64,000 nucleotides of DNA from positions 27,721,001 to 27,785,000 of the forward strand of contig JAZBQD010000027.1 of NCBI GenBank assembly GCA_036583965.1, given 5' to 3'. Positions 52,101 to 58,858 of the stretch are shown one piece after another. How positions within the stretch are numbered: the stretch's first letter is position 1; every line of letters begins with the position of its first letter. This stretch comes from Prunella strophiata. Its lineage: Eukaryota > Chordata > Aves > Passeriformes > Prunellidae. Under the pieces are notes generated by a model. That model worked only from the letters and a program-made list of their open reading frames with translations. It made no database searches and was not told the DNA's origin. The position numbers and the translations under genes are program-made.

Positions 52101-53788
52101 AATGGAGGGAGGACTGGCAAGGAGGTTTTTTTGGTGGTGTTAGTAGGATTGAATCCTTTATATCTTACTCTGCTGTTGGGCCTGTGAGGAAAGACTCAGT
52201 TCCCATTTGCTGTTTCTTGTAACTTTCTCAAAGTCTTTTCAGTTGAAGAGTGTATAGGCTTGATGTCTGCCTTGGCCCAAAGCTTGAATTCAGATGTTGT
52301 GTTCTTTATAGTGGATCTTTGAATCTTCACTTTTTTTGCCATTGGAGAAATTGTATTTTTTATAAACGTTTCTGGCAGACTGGCAGAGTTGTAATTTCCC
52401 CAGAGTTTAGGGGTGTTGCATTATCAACGTGGCATTATCAACTTTGCATTATCAAAGTTGGGTTTTAGTATATAGCACCCCAAAAATCACCCCAGTTATT
52501 GGAGAACAGTGTTACAGAAATAGATACAAAGTCCTTTTGCTATCAAATCTTATTTTAGGATCATACTGCGATAATGATTTTAATTTCTTTAGTAGTGGTG
52601 AATTCCTAAATATATGGAAATGCTTTTTATCAGTAGCAATCTCAATACTCTTGACTGAGATAGTTTCTCCATAAGAGGAGGTGTACTTGGTCACCTGGGA
52701 AGTTTGCAGGTTGTTTTCAGATTTATAATTCCAGTATCTTTGCTAATAAAAAAATTCTACTTTGCTGTTTTCCACCAGAGTCTCATCCATGTCCTCCAAA
52801 ACCAGATCCTGCAAAGAGCTTGTCCAGTTCTCTCAACAATCTGACTCCTGCTAAGTTTACACCTGTCATTAATAATGGGTCCCCAACTATCCTGGGAAAA
52901 AGAAGCTATGAACAACACAATGGAATGGATGGTAATTATTTTTCCACAAAATTTATGTTATGTCTATAGGCTTTTTCTTCTGTCCTTTCGGTATACAAGG
53001 AGATTATCTAAACTCGTAGTCCTTTATATAAATTCCAAGTTTCTTATTCTTGGGGGAGGTTATTTTTAATTTTTGTAAAAACCACCTATCCCATTTCTCC
53101 TTTTGGGTGAGGCACATGGTGTGTACTGCCTGGGAGGTGCATGCACACAAAGTCACTGTGCTAGTGGAACTCTGGCTTGGCCAACCTTGCAAATGGAATA
53201 ACAAAGGAGAAACTTCCCATCAGTTTTTAAATTAGTAGTGTGAAGAAAATAGACTTTTTGAGTGATGTTTCCCTTGCTGGCCCTGTTACTGACCACTGTG
53301 CTTGGGCTTCACCTCCTCAAGAAGAGGAGGCAAGGGAAAGGTGTTTGAAGTGAGATAGAAGCAGGATATCCTGGTGTGGACTCCAGGTCTCCATTCTGAA
53401 GAATTGCTCTTGCTTGAGAGTGTCAGGGAAGAGAAAGTGCAGTCTCTATGTCAGGTGAGGAGAAAAGGGTCTGTTGAAATGGTCATAATGGGAGTGAGAA
53501 CACAGAGGGTAGCTCTCCTTAACAGGAGAAAGGATTAGTTGGTGTAGTAGTGACTCCAGCAGGGAGGGAGATCAGAGAGTCCTTCTCATTTTCTACCTTT
53601 AATTTTAACTTTATAAGTAGCTTATCTGAAATATAATTACAAACATTTGATGATATCTGATTGTGTTTTAACGTTAAGAACTTTTAAAACTGCTGCTGTT
53701 CAGGTTGCTGATGTGATGTTTTTCTCTTTTCTGTTCACTTGTGCTCTATCAGGCAACATGAAGAAGCGCCTGTTGATGCCTAGCAGGG
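13189..53788 (+). CDS. MTA1: MTA1, NuRD-complex scaffold subunit (exons 2-17 of a partial, spliced gene)
   Basis: This is the span of sixteen spliced coding exons; the parts are listed separately. Joined, they give about 578 codons of metastasis-associated protein 1, a nuclear scaffold that recruits HDAC1/2 and RBBP4/7 into the NuRD chromatin-remodelling and deacetylase complex. Domain order as read: BAH (about residues 10-147), ELM2 (148-259), SANT (266-318), GATA-type zinc finger (376-400), RBBP4-binding basic region (about 450-495), then a Pro/Ser-rich linker. Every exon has AG and GT flanks and compatible phases except a one-base excess in exon 13. MTA1 is chosen over MTA2 and MTA3 because of [12 protein letters not shown] in exon 4, [10 protein letters not shown] in exon 6 and KRSYEQHNG in exon 16. 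The first exon (MAANMYRVG) and the C-terminal exons lie outside the window. Human MTA1 is 715 residues from memory, so roughly four fifths of the protein is here. Confidence 0.96.
13257..15572 (+). other. MTA1 intron 2
   Basis: 2.3 kb, donor GTAAAC, acceptor CCTTGTTTCAG. No gene or repeat family was recognised. A CAG|GTAAGT string occurs at 15298/15299 but has a poor pyrimidine tract before it. Confidence 0.85.
15573..15666 (+). CDS. MTA1: MTA1 exon 3 (BAH domain)
   Basis: A 94-base exon reading [10 protein letters not shown], then [10 protein letters not shown], then [11 protein letters not shown]. It starts in phase 0 and ends with one spare A (phase 1) before the donor GTAAGC. It continues the BAH fold. 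TANGNVEAK agrees with MTA1; MTA3 has TASGN at this place from memory. The spare A joins the first two bases of exon 4 to give AGA (Arg). Confidence 0.96.
17693..17718. repeat. Poly-T run (T26)
   Basis: An uninterrupted run of 26 T on the sense strand of intron 3. No element that it could be the tail of was recognised on either side. Confidence 0.95.
20514..20631. repeat. 59-base perfect-period tandem duplication
   Basis: Copy 1 is 20514-20572 and copy 2 is 20573-20631, differing at one base (CCCTTTACTTTC against CCCTTTTCTTTC). Each copy starts with GTAAGTA and ends with TTCAGTTTTCAGGCAAATGA, so each carries a donor-like and an acceptor-like string. The near-identity points to a recent local duplication within intron 3. 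Confidence 0.95.
22286..22412 (+). CDS. MTA1: MTA1 exon 4 (BAH domain, MTA1-specific segment)
   Basis: A 127-base exon. Its first two bases GA complete AGA (Arg) with the A from exon 3. It then reads [20 protein letters not shown] and continues [21 protein letters not shown], ending with AG of a split Arg codon before the donor GTAATG. The acidic [12 protein letters not shown] stretch is characteristic of MTA1; MTA2 and MTA3 differ strongly there. The join KHA-R-EMEEE corresponds to the form of MTA1 that lacks the TLSVCYKAG cassette known in human. Confidence 0.96.
22584..22647 (+). CDS. MTA1: MTA1 exon 5 (BAH domain)
   Basis: A 64-base exon only 171 bases after exon 4, the shortest intron in the window. 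The acceptor is TCTCTTTTTTTAG. The first base A completes AGA (Arg); the exon then reads [10 protein letters not shown] and [11 protein letters not shown], ending in phase 0 before the donor [15 protein letters not shown] matches MTA1; MTA3 has SVLSYLDKE from memory. It continues the BAH domain. Confidence 0.96.
22648..27802 (+). other. MTA1 intron 5
   Basis: 5.2 kb, donor GTAGGA, acceptor TTTTATTTTTAG. It holds the diverged CR1 LINE fragment near 27105-27345. A frame on the + strand at 25829-26239 stays open for 136 codons but resembles no protein I know and has no splice context. Nothing else was recognised. Confidence 0.8.
27105..27345 (+). mobile_element. Degraded CR1-type LINE fragment
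   Basis: Several strings in the right order resemble the 3' part of the avian CR1 open frame: CACATCCTGGTCTGTATTAG, GTAGCCAGCAGATGGAGGGA, TTGTGAGACCACTTGTG, TTTTGTCCAGCTTTGGGCC, then ATTGGAGCAAGCCCAGCAGA. In CR1 this order reads as conserved reverse-transcriptase C-terminal sequence. The copy is 5' and 3' truncated and carries many substitutions and small indels, so it is an old, dead insertion in the same orientation as MTA1. The outer limits are approximate. CR1 is the dominant LINE of birds and other sauropsids, which supports the host call. Confidence 0.75.
27803..27920 (+). CDS. MTA1: MTA1 exon 6 (end of BAH, start of ELM2)
   Basis: A 118-base exon starting in phase 0: [39 protein letters not shown], then one spare G before GTAATT. 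The GEIRVG...YQA motif marks the start of the ELM2 domain, which wraps HDAC1/2. [10 protein letters not shown] agrees with MTA1; MTA3 reads ADIPEMLLEG from memory. Confidence 0.97.
27921..29510 (+). other. MTA1 intron 6
   Basis: 1.6 kb, donor GTAATT, acceptor TTTTTTAACCAG. No gene or repeat was recognised. An AT-rich patch at about 28100-28260 looks less repetitive than its surroundings but has no assignable function. Confidence 0.85.
29511..29613 (+). CDS. MTA1: MTA1 exon 7 (ELM2 domain)
   Basis: A 103-base exon. GT completes GGT (Gly); it then reads [33 protein letters not shown] and ends with AG of a split Arg codon before GTAAGA. The [12 protein letters not shown] motif is the ELM2 helix shared by all MTA proteins and contacts HDAC. 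The acidic [20 protein letters not shown] half carries paralogue differences and fits MTA1 best. Confidence 0.97.
29614..31577 (+). other. MTA1 intron 7
   Basis: 2.0 kb, donor GTAAGA, acceptor TTAATTTCTTTCAG. I see nothing else recognisable in it. Confidence 0.85.
31578..31677 (+). CDS. MTA1: MTA1 exon 8 (ELM2 domain core)
   Basis: A 100-base exon. G completes AGG (Arg); it then reads [33 protein letters not shown] and ends in phase 0 before GTAAGA. This is the most conserved part of the MTA ELM2 domain and is nearly identical in all three paralogues. It is part of the HDAC1/2 dimerisation and activation surface known from the MTA1-HDAC1 structure. Confidence 0.97.
31678..33105 (+). other. 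MTA1 intron 8
   Basis: 1.4 kb, donor GTAAGA, acceptor CCACCCCCCTAG with a C-rich tract. It contains a poly-T run at 31894-31910. No other feature was recognised. Confidence 0.85.
31894..31910. repeat. Poly-T run (T17)
   Basis: An uninterrupted run of 17 T in intron 8. Confidence 0.95.
33106..33294 (+). CDS. MTA1: MTA1 exon 9 (end of ELM2, start of SANT)
   Basis: A 189-base exon, phase 0 at both ends, 63 codons. It begins [30 protein letters not shown] and passes into the SANT domain with [39 protein letters not shown] and the [10 protein letters not shown] helix are the SANT signature. SANT packs on HDAC1/2 and, with it, forms the pocket that binds inositol phosphates (family knowledge). 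[12 protein letters not shown] agrees with MTA1 (human has Ile for Val, from memory). The donor is GTAAGT, a perfect U1 match over six bases. Confidence 0.97.
33295..34415 (+). other. MTA1 intron 9
   Basis: 1.1 kb, donor GTAAGT, acceptor TTTGTGTCCCCAG. It contains a 40-base poly-T run. Nothing else was recognised. Confidence 0.85.
33988..34027. repeat. Poly-T run (T40)
   Basis: An uninterrupted 40-base T run, about 390 bases upstream of the exon 10 acceptor. It is on the sense strand, so the pre-mRNA carries a U40 tract. No attached retroelement was recognised. Confidence 0.95.
34416..34490 (+). CDS. MTA1: MTA1 exon 10 (SANT domain)
   Basis: A 75-base exon, phase 0 at both ends: [25 protein letters not shown]. 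It completes the third SANT helix; the [11 protein letters not shown] motif is invariant across MTA1 and MTA3. The donor is GTAAGA. Because it is symmetric and phase 0, skipping it would keep the frame but would break the SANT fold. Confidence 0.97.
34491..41138 (+). other. MTA1 intron 10
   Basis: 6.6 kb, the longest intron wholly inside the window with intron 3. Donor GTAAGA, acceptor TTTTCTATTCAAAG. A minus-strand frame at 36007-36612 stays open for 201 codons but is not a recognised protein. No LINE, LTR or RNA gene was recognised. Confidence 0.8.
41139..41197 (+). CDS. MTA1: MTA1 exon 11 (basic linker after SANT)
   Basis: A 59-base exon starting in phase 0: [19 protein letters not shown], then TA of a split Tyr codon before GTAAGT. 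The K-R-L-K-A-A-E helix extends from SANT, and KQVYIPNY is conserved in MTA1. The donor is chosen at 41198 because TA plus the T that opens exon 12 makes TAT (Tyr), giving IPNYNKPNP as in other vertebrate MTA1 proteins. Confidence 0.96.
45817..45840. repeat. Poly-T run (T24)
   Basis: An uninterrupted 24-base T run in intron 11. Confidence 0.95.
47303..47330. repeat. AT-rich inverted repeat
   Basis: TATCAATA at 47303-47310 is matched by its reverse complement TATTGATA at 47323-47330. The 12-base loop is itself A/T only. It could form a small hairpin; it lies 165 bases before exon 12. Confidence 0.7.
47495..47610 (+). CDS. MTA1: MTA1 exon 12 (first half of GATA zinc finger)
   Basis: A 116-base exon. 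T completes TAT (Tyr); it then reads [38 protein letters not shown], then one spare A before GTAAGT. The two cysteines of CESC (residues 376 and 379) are the first zinc ligands of the GATA-type finger. The Gly/Asn-rich stretch before them is a flexible linker where vertebrate MTA1 proteins vary. Confidence 0.97.
47611..48441 (+). other. MTA1 intron 12
   Basis: 0.83 kb, donor GTAAGT, acceptor TTGTTATCTCTAG. It splits the zinc finger between its two cysteine pairs. Nothing else was recognised. Confidence 0.88.
48442..48594 (+). CDS. MTA1: MTA1 exon 13 (second half of GATA zinc finger; contains a frameshift)
   Basis: A 153-base exon. CC completes ACC (Thr); it then reads [42 protein letters not shown]. 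The cysteines of CRLC (residues 397 and 400) complete the C-x2-C-x17-C-x2-C finger. After GAG-AGG the literal frame gives P-W-T-K-S-Q and a TAA stop at 48588-48590. If one C of the run at 48570-48572 is ignored, the frame gives PGPNRNNL and ends in phase 0 at the donor GTGGGT, which is what exon 14 needs. Length arithmetic agrees: two bases plus 50 codons is 152, one less than seen. The exon boundaries are well supported; whether the extra base is real cannot be told here. Confidence 0.93.
48803..48819. repeat. Poly-A run (A17)
   Basis: Seventeen A in a row in intron 13. No polyadenylation context or retrocopy body was recognised upstream. Confidence 0.95.
49104..49147. repeat. Poly-T run (T44)
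   Basis: The longest homopolymer in the window, 44 T, in intron 13. Its true length is uncertain because such runs are poorly resolved by most sequencing methods. Confidence 0.95.
50270..50459 (+). CDS. MTA1: MTA1 exon 14 (RBBP4/7-binding basic region)
   Basis: A 190-base exon starting in phase 0: [63 protein letters not shown], with a spare T before GTGAGT. The Lys/Arg helix [12 protein letters not shown] followed by [16 protein letters not shown] is the first of two RBBP4-binding regions mapped in MTA1. It lies in the negatively charged groove of the histone chaperone. The exon needs a phase 0 partner, which is part of the case that exon 13 carries one base too many. Confidence 0.97.
50460..50843 (+). 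other. MTA1 intron 14
   Basis: A 384-base intron, donor GTGAGT, acceptor TCTGTGTTTTACAG. Nothing else was recognised. Confidence 0.88.
50844..50933 (+). CDS. MTA1: MTA1 exon 15
   Basis: A 90-base exon. GC completes TGC (Cys); it then reads [29 protein letters not shown], with a spare G before GTATTA. It is conserved in MTA1 (human [11 protein letters not shown], from memory). The segment continues from the RBBP4-binding part. The open frame runs on into the intron for 66 codons, so retention of intron 15 would give a basic tail. Confidence 0.96.
50934..52778 (+). other. MTA1 intron 15
   Basis: 1.8 kb, donor GTATTA, acceptor TGTTTTCCACCAG. The first 200 bases are rich in A and C, opposite to the T/G-rich bias of the other introns. 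A near-tandem pair, GCATTATCAACGTG and GCATTATCAACTTT, occurs at about 52418-52450. Nothing else was recognised. Confidence 0.85.
52779..52931 (+). CDS. MTA1: MTA1 exon 16
   Basis: A 153-base exon. AG completes GAG (Glu); it then reads [50 protein letters not shown], with a spare G before GTAATT. The Pro-rich start and the [20 protein letters not shown] block are MTA1-specific. The segment is predicted to be disordered and links the two RBBP4-binding regions. It starts and ends in the same phase, so skipping it would keep the frame. Confidence 0.97.
52932..53752 (+). other. MTA1 intron 16
   Basis: 0.82 kb, donor GTAATT, acceptor TTGTGCTCTATCAG. Nothing else was recognised. Confidence 0.87.
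53753..53788 (+). CDS. MTA1: MTA1 exon 17 (short basic exon)
   Basis: A 36-base exon. GC completes GGC (Gly); it then reads [11 protein letters not shown], with a spare G before GTAAGA. The residues match the human MTA1 sequence [13 protein letters not shown] exactly (from memory). KKR may contribute to nuclear localisation; the main C-terminal signals lie in exons not present here. The length is a multiple of three, so it could be a frame-keeping cassette. Confidence 0.94.
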
Positions 53789-56076
53789 GTAAGACCTTGA
53801 AGCTGCGCTCAGCTTATGCTAGGAGAGTGATTTTTAGTTTCATCTGCTGGCTTGTCTGTGCTTTGTGGCTAATGAGTCTGTGTGCACCTTCTGTGTTGAT
53901 GTCTAAGTATTCCTTGGGTAACCACTTCCACCCATGGTTTTGCTGCTCACCTTCCAGGCTTTTCACATGCAGGCAACAAGTTGTGCAACTGTACTGAAGA
54001 CATGAAGTCCTGTGTTGAGAATTAATTCCTAATTCCTCAAGTTGACAGAACAGTCTTCCAGCAGTTGGGTGAAACTGCAGGAAGCTGTGATGGTTGGGTT
54101 GAAAATAGGGGTTGTTTCACTGTTTGACTTCTAAGAAAGCAAAGTTTCACATGTCGTGATCTGCTTTGAATTCGCTTGGACCTAAAGAGATAGAAGACAG
54201 TATTTACATCAAGTCCCAAGTTCAACCCTCTGTATTTTCCAGTGAGAGTGGACAGTCTCACTGGTGAGAGACTGTCTGCACATTATCTGCAGGCAGTAGA
54301 AAATTATTTTCAAAATTTCCACTGGTTAAAAATTAATCTGTTCTGAGTACCGAAAAGATGTCAGAATCTTTCATTTGTGATAATGCAGGAAACTTATATA
54401 TGATGTCACTTCACCAAACTTAGTAGAACAAACCAATTTTGGATATTTAGAAGACAGACAACCACAAAATGTCACTGTGAACAGGCAAACACAAAAGCTT
54501 ACATTTTGCCATGAACTGGCCAGCACTGCATGCCCTGATGATAATCTTTGTGTTTCATGGCTGAGACAGTGGATGGCTGTTACCCATATTTACATGCATG
54601 CAAATATGAGTGCATGTGGAGAATACAGCAGGTGAGGACAGTGGTTGTTCTACTGTCTTGCTGTCCTTGGGAATTTATTTCTTGATACCCTGTTGCTGAG
54701 TTTTTATGTGCTTTGTAACTTGTCTTTTGGGAAGAATAACAAAACCCTGCTGCATTGGTCAGTTTGGCTTCCTCAGAAGCTTTGTCCAGTAATGAGGGAT
54801 GTAGGTGCAGAGTAGCTCACTGAATTTCCACAGCTCCTGGTGACTACCTGCTTATGGGCAGACCTGCTGCTCCCTGCTGAATGTCCTCCTCAGCAGATGA
54901 CACACTTGGGAAGCTCAGAGATGTCGTGGCCCAAAGGAGGGAAGTAGAAGAACAGATCCTTCCCTCCAGAAGGCTCTCTCTGCATAGAGCACTGGACCTG
55001 ATAACCTGACACGATTTTCTGGAAATGGAGGATCCCTGTTTTAGTGTTCCATTCACTTATAACTGGTGCTGGAGCCATCTGCAAGATGATTTTGGAAAAG
55101 TACCTGTTCCTCAGAGTTTGTGTTTCTCTGAATGCAAGTGTGTGTAGCTGTGCAGGGTCTGGATCTTCCCAAGCACCTGCTGCTCTACCTGTTGGGTCTG
55201 TTCTCAGCCAGCCACTGAAATACTTGCTGGAGTACTTGTTCCTATAACTGCTAGGTAGCAGAGTCCAGTTCAGTCCCAGAACCTGTTTGCCTGCTGGGGT
55301 AGTGAATGTTAACTTGATATTCTTGTGAGCAGTTCAGCTTAAACCTGTTGGTTGAGATTTATTTGTGAATGGAAAATGTTTACCACAGCTGCAGTTTTGC
55401 ATCTGTAATATTTCCTGAGCCTGGGTTGCTGGAAGCGTTGCCAGGATCAGGAGGGAAGGGAACCACCTGCAAGGAAACAACATTTATAGAACTTGGATCA
55501 AGATCTGCTGGGCACAGGGAAGCAGATGGTGGAAGTTTGGTGGATCTCTTTCTGTCCTGGTGCCAGTTTGTGTGTTGGTAGCTCTTAGCACAGGTTCCCA
55601 GCTGCCTTGCATGTGAACTGGTAAACCTTGCTGGACTGTGGGCATGGATGCAGCTGGTTTCTTGTGCTGTGAAAGGACTGGGATTGTGGCATTGAGGTTT
55701 CTCCATGGTTTTGGATGGAGTCATCCAGGCTTATTAATCTGGGGGGCTGCTGGCAGGAAGGGCACAAGTTGGAGCTGCTGTGAAGAAGAGCTGAATGGCA
55801 AGTGAGAGTGATGAAGCTTTGTGGCCAGAATTTAGGAGCCAGTGAATGAGTTTGAAAGGATTGAAATAAACGCATCTGTCCAGAATAATTGATTTTTGGA
55901 TTATAGTTGACCTAAAATAGTAGAAAAAGATTAATAAGAGTAAGCCTGACTTGTTATAATTGGTCAGATTCTGCATTTACATAGATACTATAGGAAATTG
56001 GGGGCATTCCTTTGTTATTTTCATGTTTCTCATCTCCTCTTGACTGGTTTAGGTCACTGTATGGGAGTGTTCTGTT

Positions 56077-56096
56077 AAAAAAAAAAAAAAAAAAAA
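56077..56096. repeat. Poly-A run (A20)
   Basis: Twenty A in a row in intron 17; no retrocopy body was recognised upstream. Confidence 0.95.
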
Positions 56097-57987
56097 GATG
56101 GTGTTAGGATATCTGCACAGAGAGGCTGAAAATATTTTTTCTGCACAGCTTTAGGTGCAGGAAGACACTTGTCCCCCTGTGTTTAAATAGTTTCCAAAGA
56201 GATGTTAACCTAGTGCATAATTGTATCTGTTATCCAGGAACTTTTTCTGCTTCCTGCTGATGTGCTGTGTTGGTGGCACCTGGAAGACATCTTAGGGTTT
56301 GGGACAGGTCACTGTGCCAAAATCTGTGACAGGGGATGGTGGACACTGTTATGGTGGGCTTTAGCTGAAGTCTCTGCTGGTGATAAAAGCCTTCTGGTGC
56401 TGGGCCATCACCTCCAAACACAGGGGAGAAGTCTGAACACTGGAAATTATGGGTTGTGATGGTTTTGTAAGGCTTTCCTCAAGGCCAGGTTGTAAAGTAG
56501 AATATAATCAAAAGGTTTATTTGCAGGAAAGAGCCAGGTAGCAGCTTGTGTCTGTATAGTGTAAAGTATTAAGGTACATCTTTATACATGATAATTGCTG
56601 AACTTCAAGGAGTAATTAATGGTTTTCCTTTGGAATTCTGTCTATTTGTTTAATTGTTTTTTCTCTTGCTACTGTAGTTCTAGCTAAGTAACTTTAACTT
56701 TTGTTTTTCTGACTCATCTCTGCTTAGCCCTTGAAACCCAAACTTTTTCAAGCTCTGAATATGATTTATCTGGCCAGGCATTTTGAGTTTTTGACCAGTG
56801 CCTGAAGTCCAAGAACAGGAAAATAGTCTTAATCTCATGTTCTCACTGCCTCCACTTTATTTTACAAGAAGATTGTAGTTCTTTCATCTATTTTGTTTTC
56901 CACCTCTTTAAATGTTGGAGGCATCATTAGGCATACAGTACACTTCCCAGCTCTTCTTCAACATTAACTTAGCATGAACAAATTGCTGCAGAATCCTATT
57001 TTTGGAACATGAAAAGTACATGGAGTCTCATAAGCTGTCAAATAGAGGGAGATGTTAAAAAATCAGTAGTTTATTGCTTTTTCAGTAGTGTTCTGGAGCT
57101 CAACTGACAATCTTTGCCATGAAACTTCCTCTGGGGAGAGAGAGAGAGGATGTTTTGTGTGCAGGAACCTGTTTACTTGATTCCTTACAGCCATGCAGTG
57201 TGGGATCTGTATGGTACTTGGCTATGCAAATTCCTGCTGGGGGAAGGGAGAGAGCATTGTTAGATTTTTATTTTTCTCCCCTCTCTTTTACACCATGCTG
57301 GCTTTCATCTAATCAAAATTGTTTTTCAGGGTCATCACATGCACTCCTAAAATTGGCAGAAAGAGGGAGAACATGAATGAGTAGCTGCAATAAAGGGAAG
57401 GCTTTTCCCAGCAACAAACTTGCATTGCTAACATGGTGCTGGATTGAATGCTGAAAATTGGAGAGGGTTTCTAGAAGAGCCATGAAAACAGGGAAGGAAC
57501 TGGAAAGCACACTGTATAATGGAAAATGCTTCTATCAAAGTGGAAGTTGCAGATGCTTGTCTCTGCTGACAGGAACAGCAAAGTATAATAATAGGGGGCT
57601 TTCAGTCTAGCTGGGAGTGGAATAACAAGCTGCAGTAGCCAGGAGGTACAGTTGGGGACTTTGGCTGGAAAAAAGCTGCAGATTTTTGAGTGAGGTTAAT
57701 TAACTGTTGGAATACCTTGCTTCTGCTGCTGGGGATTTCTAAACCCAAATGGAATGTCAATCTAATATAACATGTTCTAGGTTCATTGTTTCTCACATCC
57801 TTTTTGTGAAATGTGAATGAACCAAAAGTGGAAGCATTCATCAGCCTGGTGTGGCCTTAGTTCAGTTATCAAGAGATCAGCATGGCAGAGGAAGAACTGT
57901 TCTGGAACAAAATCAGCTGTCAGGGTGGAAATAGAGGGAAGTTCTCTAACATCAGCTCTGTATGGGACCAGAATTATCTCAATATTT

Positions 57988-58034
57988 TATATATATACAT
58001 GTGCACACACACAATATATATATTTATATATATC
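57988..58034. repeat. AT/AC alternating purine-pyrimidine tract
   Basis: A compound microsatellite: TATATATA, then GTGCACACACACA, then ATATATAT and TATATATA. It is almost entirely alternating purine and pyrimidine. Confidence 0.85.
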
Positions 58035-58806
58035 TGTGGTTTTTTCTGACTTAGACTTGCAGAAAATGTGGACTTACCTGTATGCATAAGTTGCATTAAA
58101 ATTCTGCCTTTATCACCAGTGACCCCAGCTGTCCTTCTAAAAACTGAGGATAACCAGCCAATGGAAATATGCCCATCCATGAATTACTGTAAACAGCAGA
58201 GAGTGTTGGTCTTTAATAAATGGTGGGGTGCTGGGGAAAAGGCCTGGCTTTAAGCTGTTGGAATCCAGACCCCAGTAATGCTGACTTAGTGACAAGAGCA
58301 AATGTTCAGTGCCAGCTGCAGCACAGCTGGGAAGAATGTCAGGTTGCTTGAACTGCTTTTTGAAGACCCCAAGAACCATGTGCCTGTGCAACTTTCTTGC
58401 TTTAAGATTTTTTTGCCTAAAGGAATGATTATTTTTGAGAATTTCATGTGGGACTTTGTATTCATATGCTAAGTGAAACAATTTTCACTTGCCTTCAGTT
58501 TAGCCTTGATACTCTGATTAGGTTCTTTTGGTGCTGTGAAGAAAGATCTGAAAATAAAATCAGCAGATGGGCATCATGCTCTGTGGATCAGCTAGTGAAA
58601 ACTATTTCATTTAGGAGTGATGGCATGGAGTAAGTTGCAAATGTTGATTGAGAGGAGAGTGCATATCCCAAGGCAATGGCAGAGAGCAGGTGTAACTTAA
58701 TGTGAGAGGAAATTAATGTATAACACAGCAGGGCAGAATTGCAAGTGCCCTGGATAGTACAAAGCCTGAATTTGTAATTGAGTGGAATGTGTGACACATA
58801 TAATTC

Positions 58807-58858
58807 ATATATATATATATGTATATCTAATACATACACACACACATATATGTATATG
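58807..58858. repeat. AT/AC alternating purine-pyrimidine tract
   Basis: A second compound microsatellite 0.8 kb after the first: (AT)n, then TACATACACACACACA, then TATATGTATAT. Confidence 0.85.

Noticed and set aside
13189..53788. Assignment to MTA3 or MTA2
   Set aside because: Exons 2, 8 and 10 are shared between paralogues, but exons 4, 6, 14, 15, 16 and 17 match MTA1 and differ from what I recall of MTA2 and MTA3.
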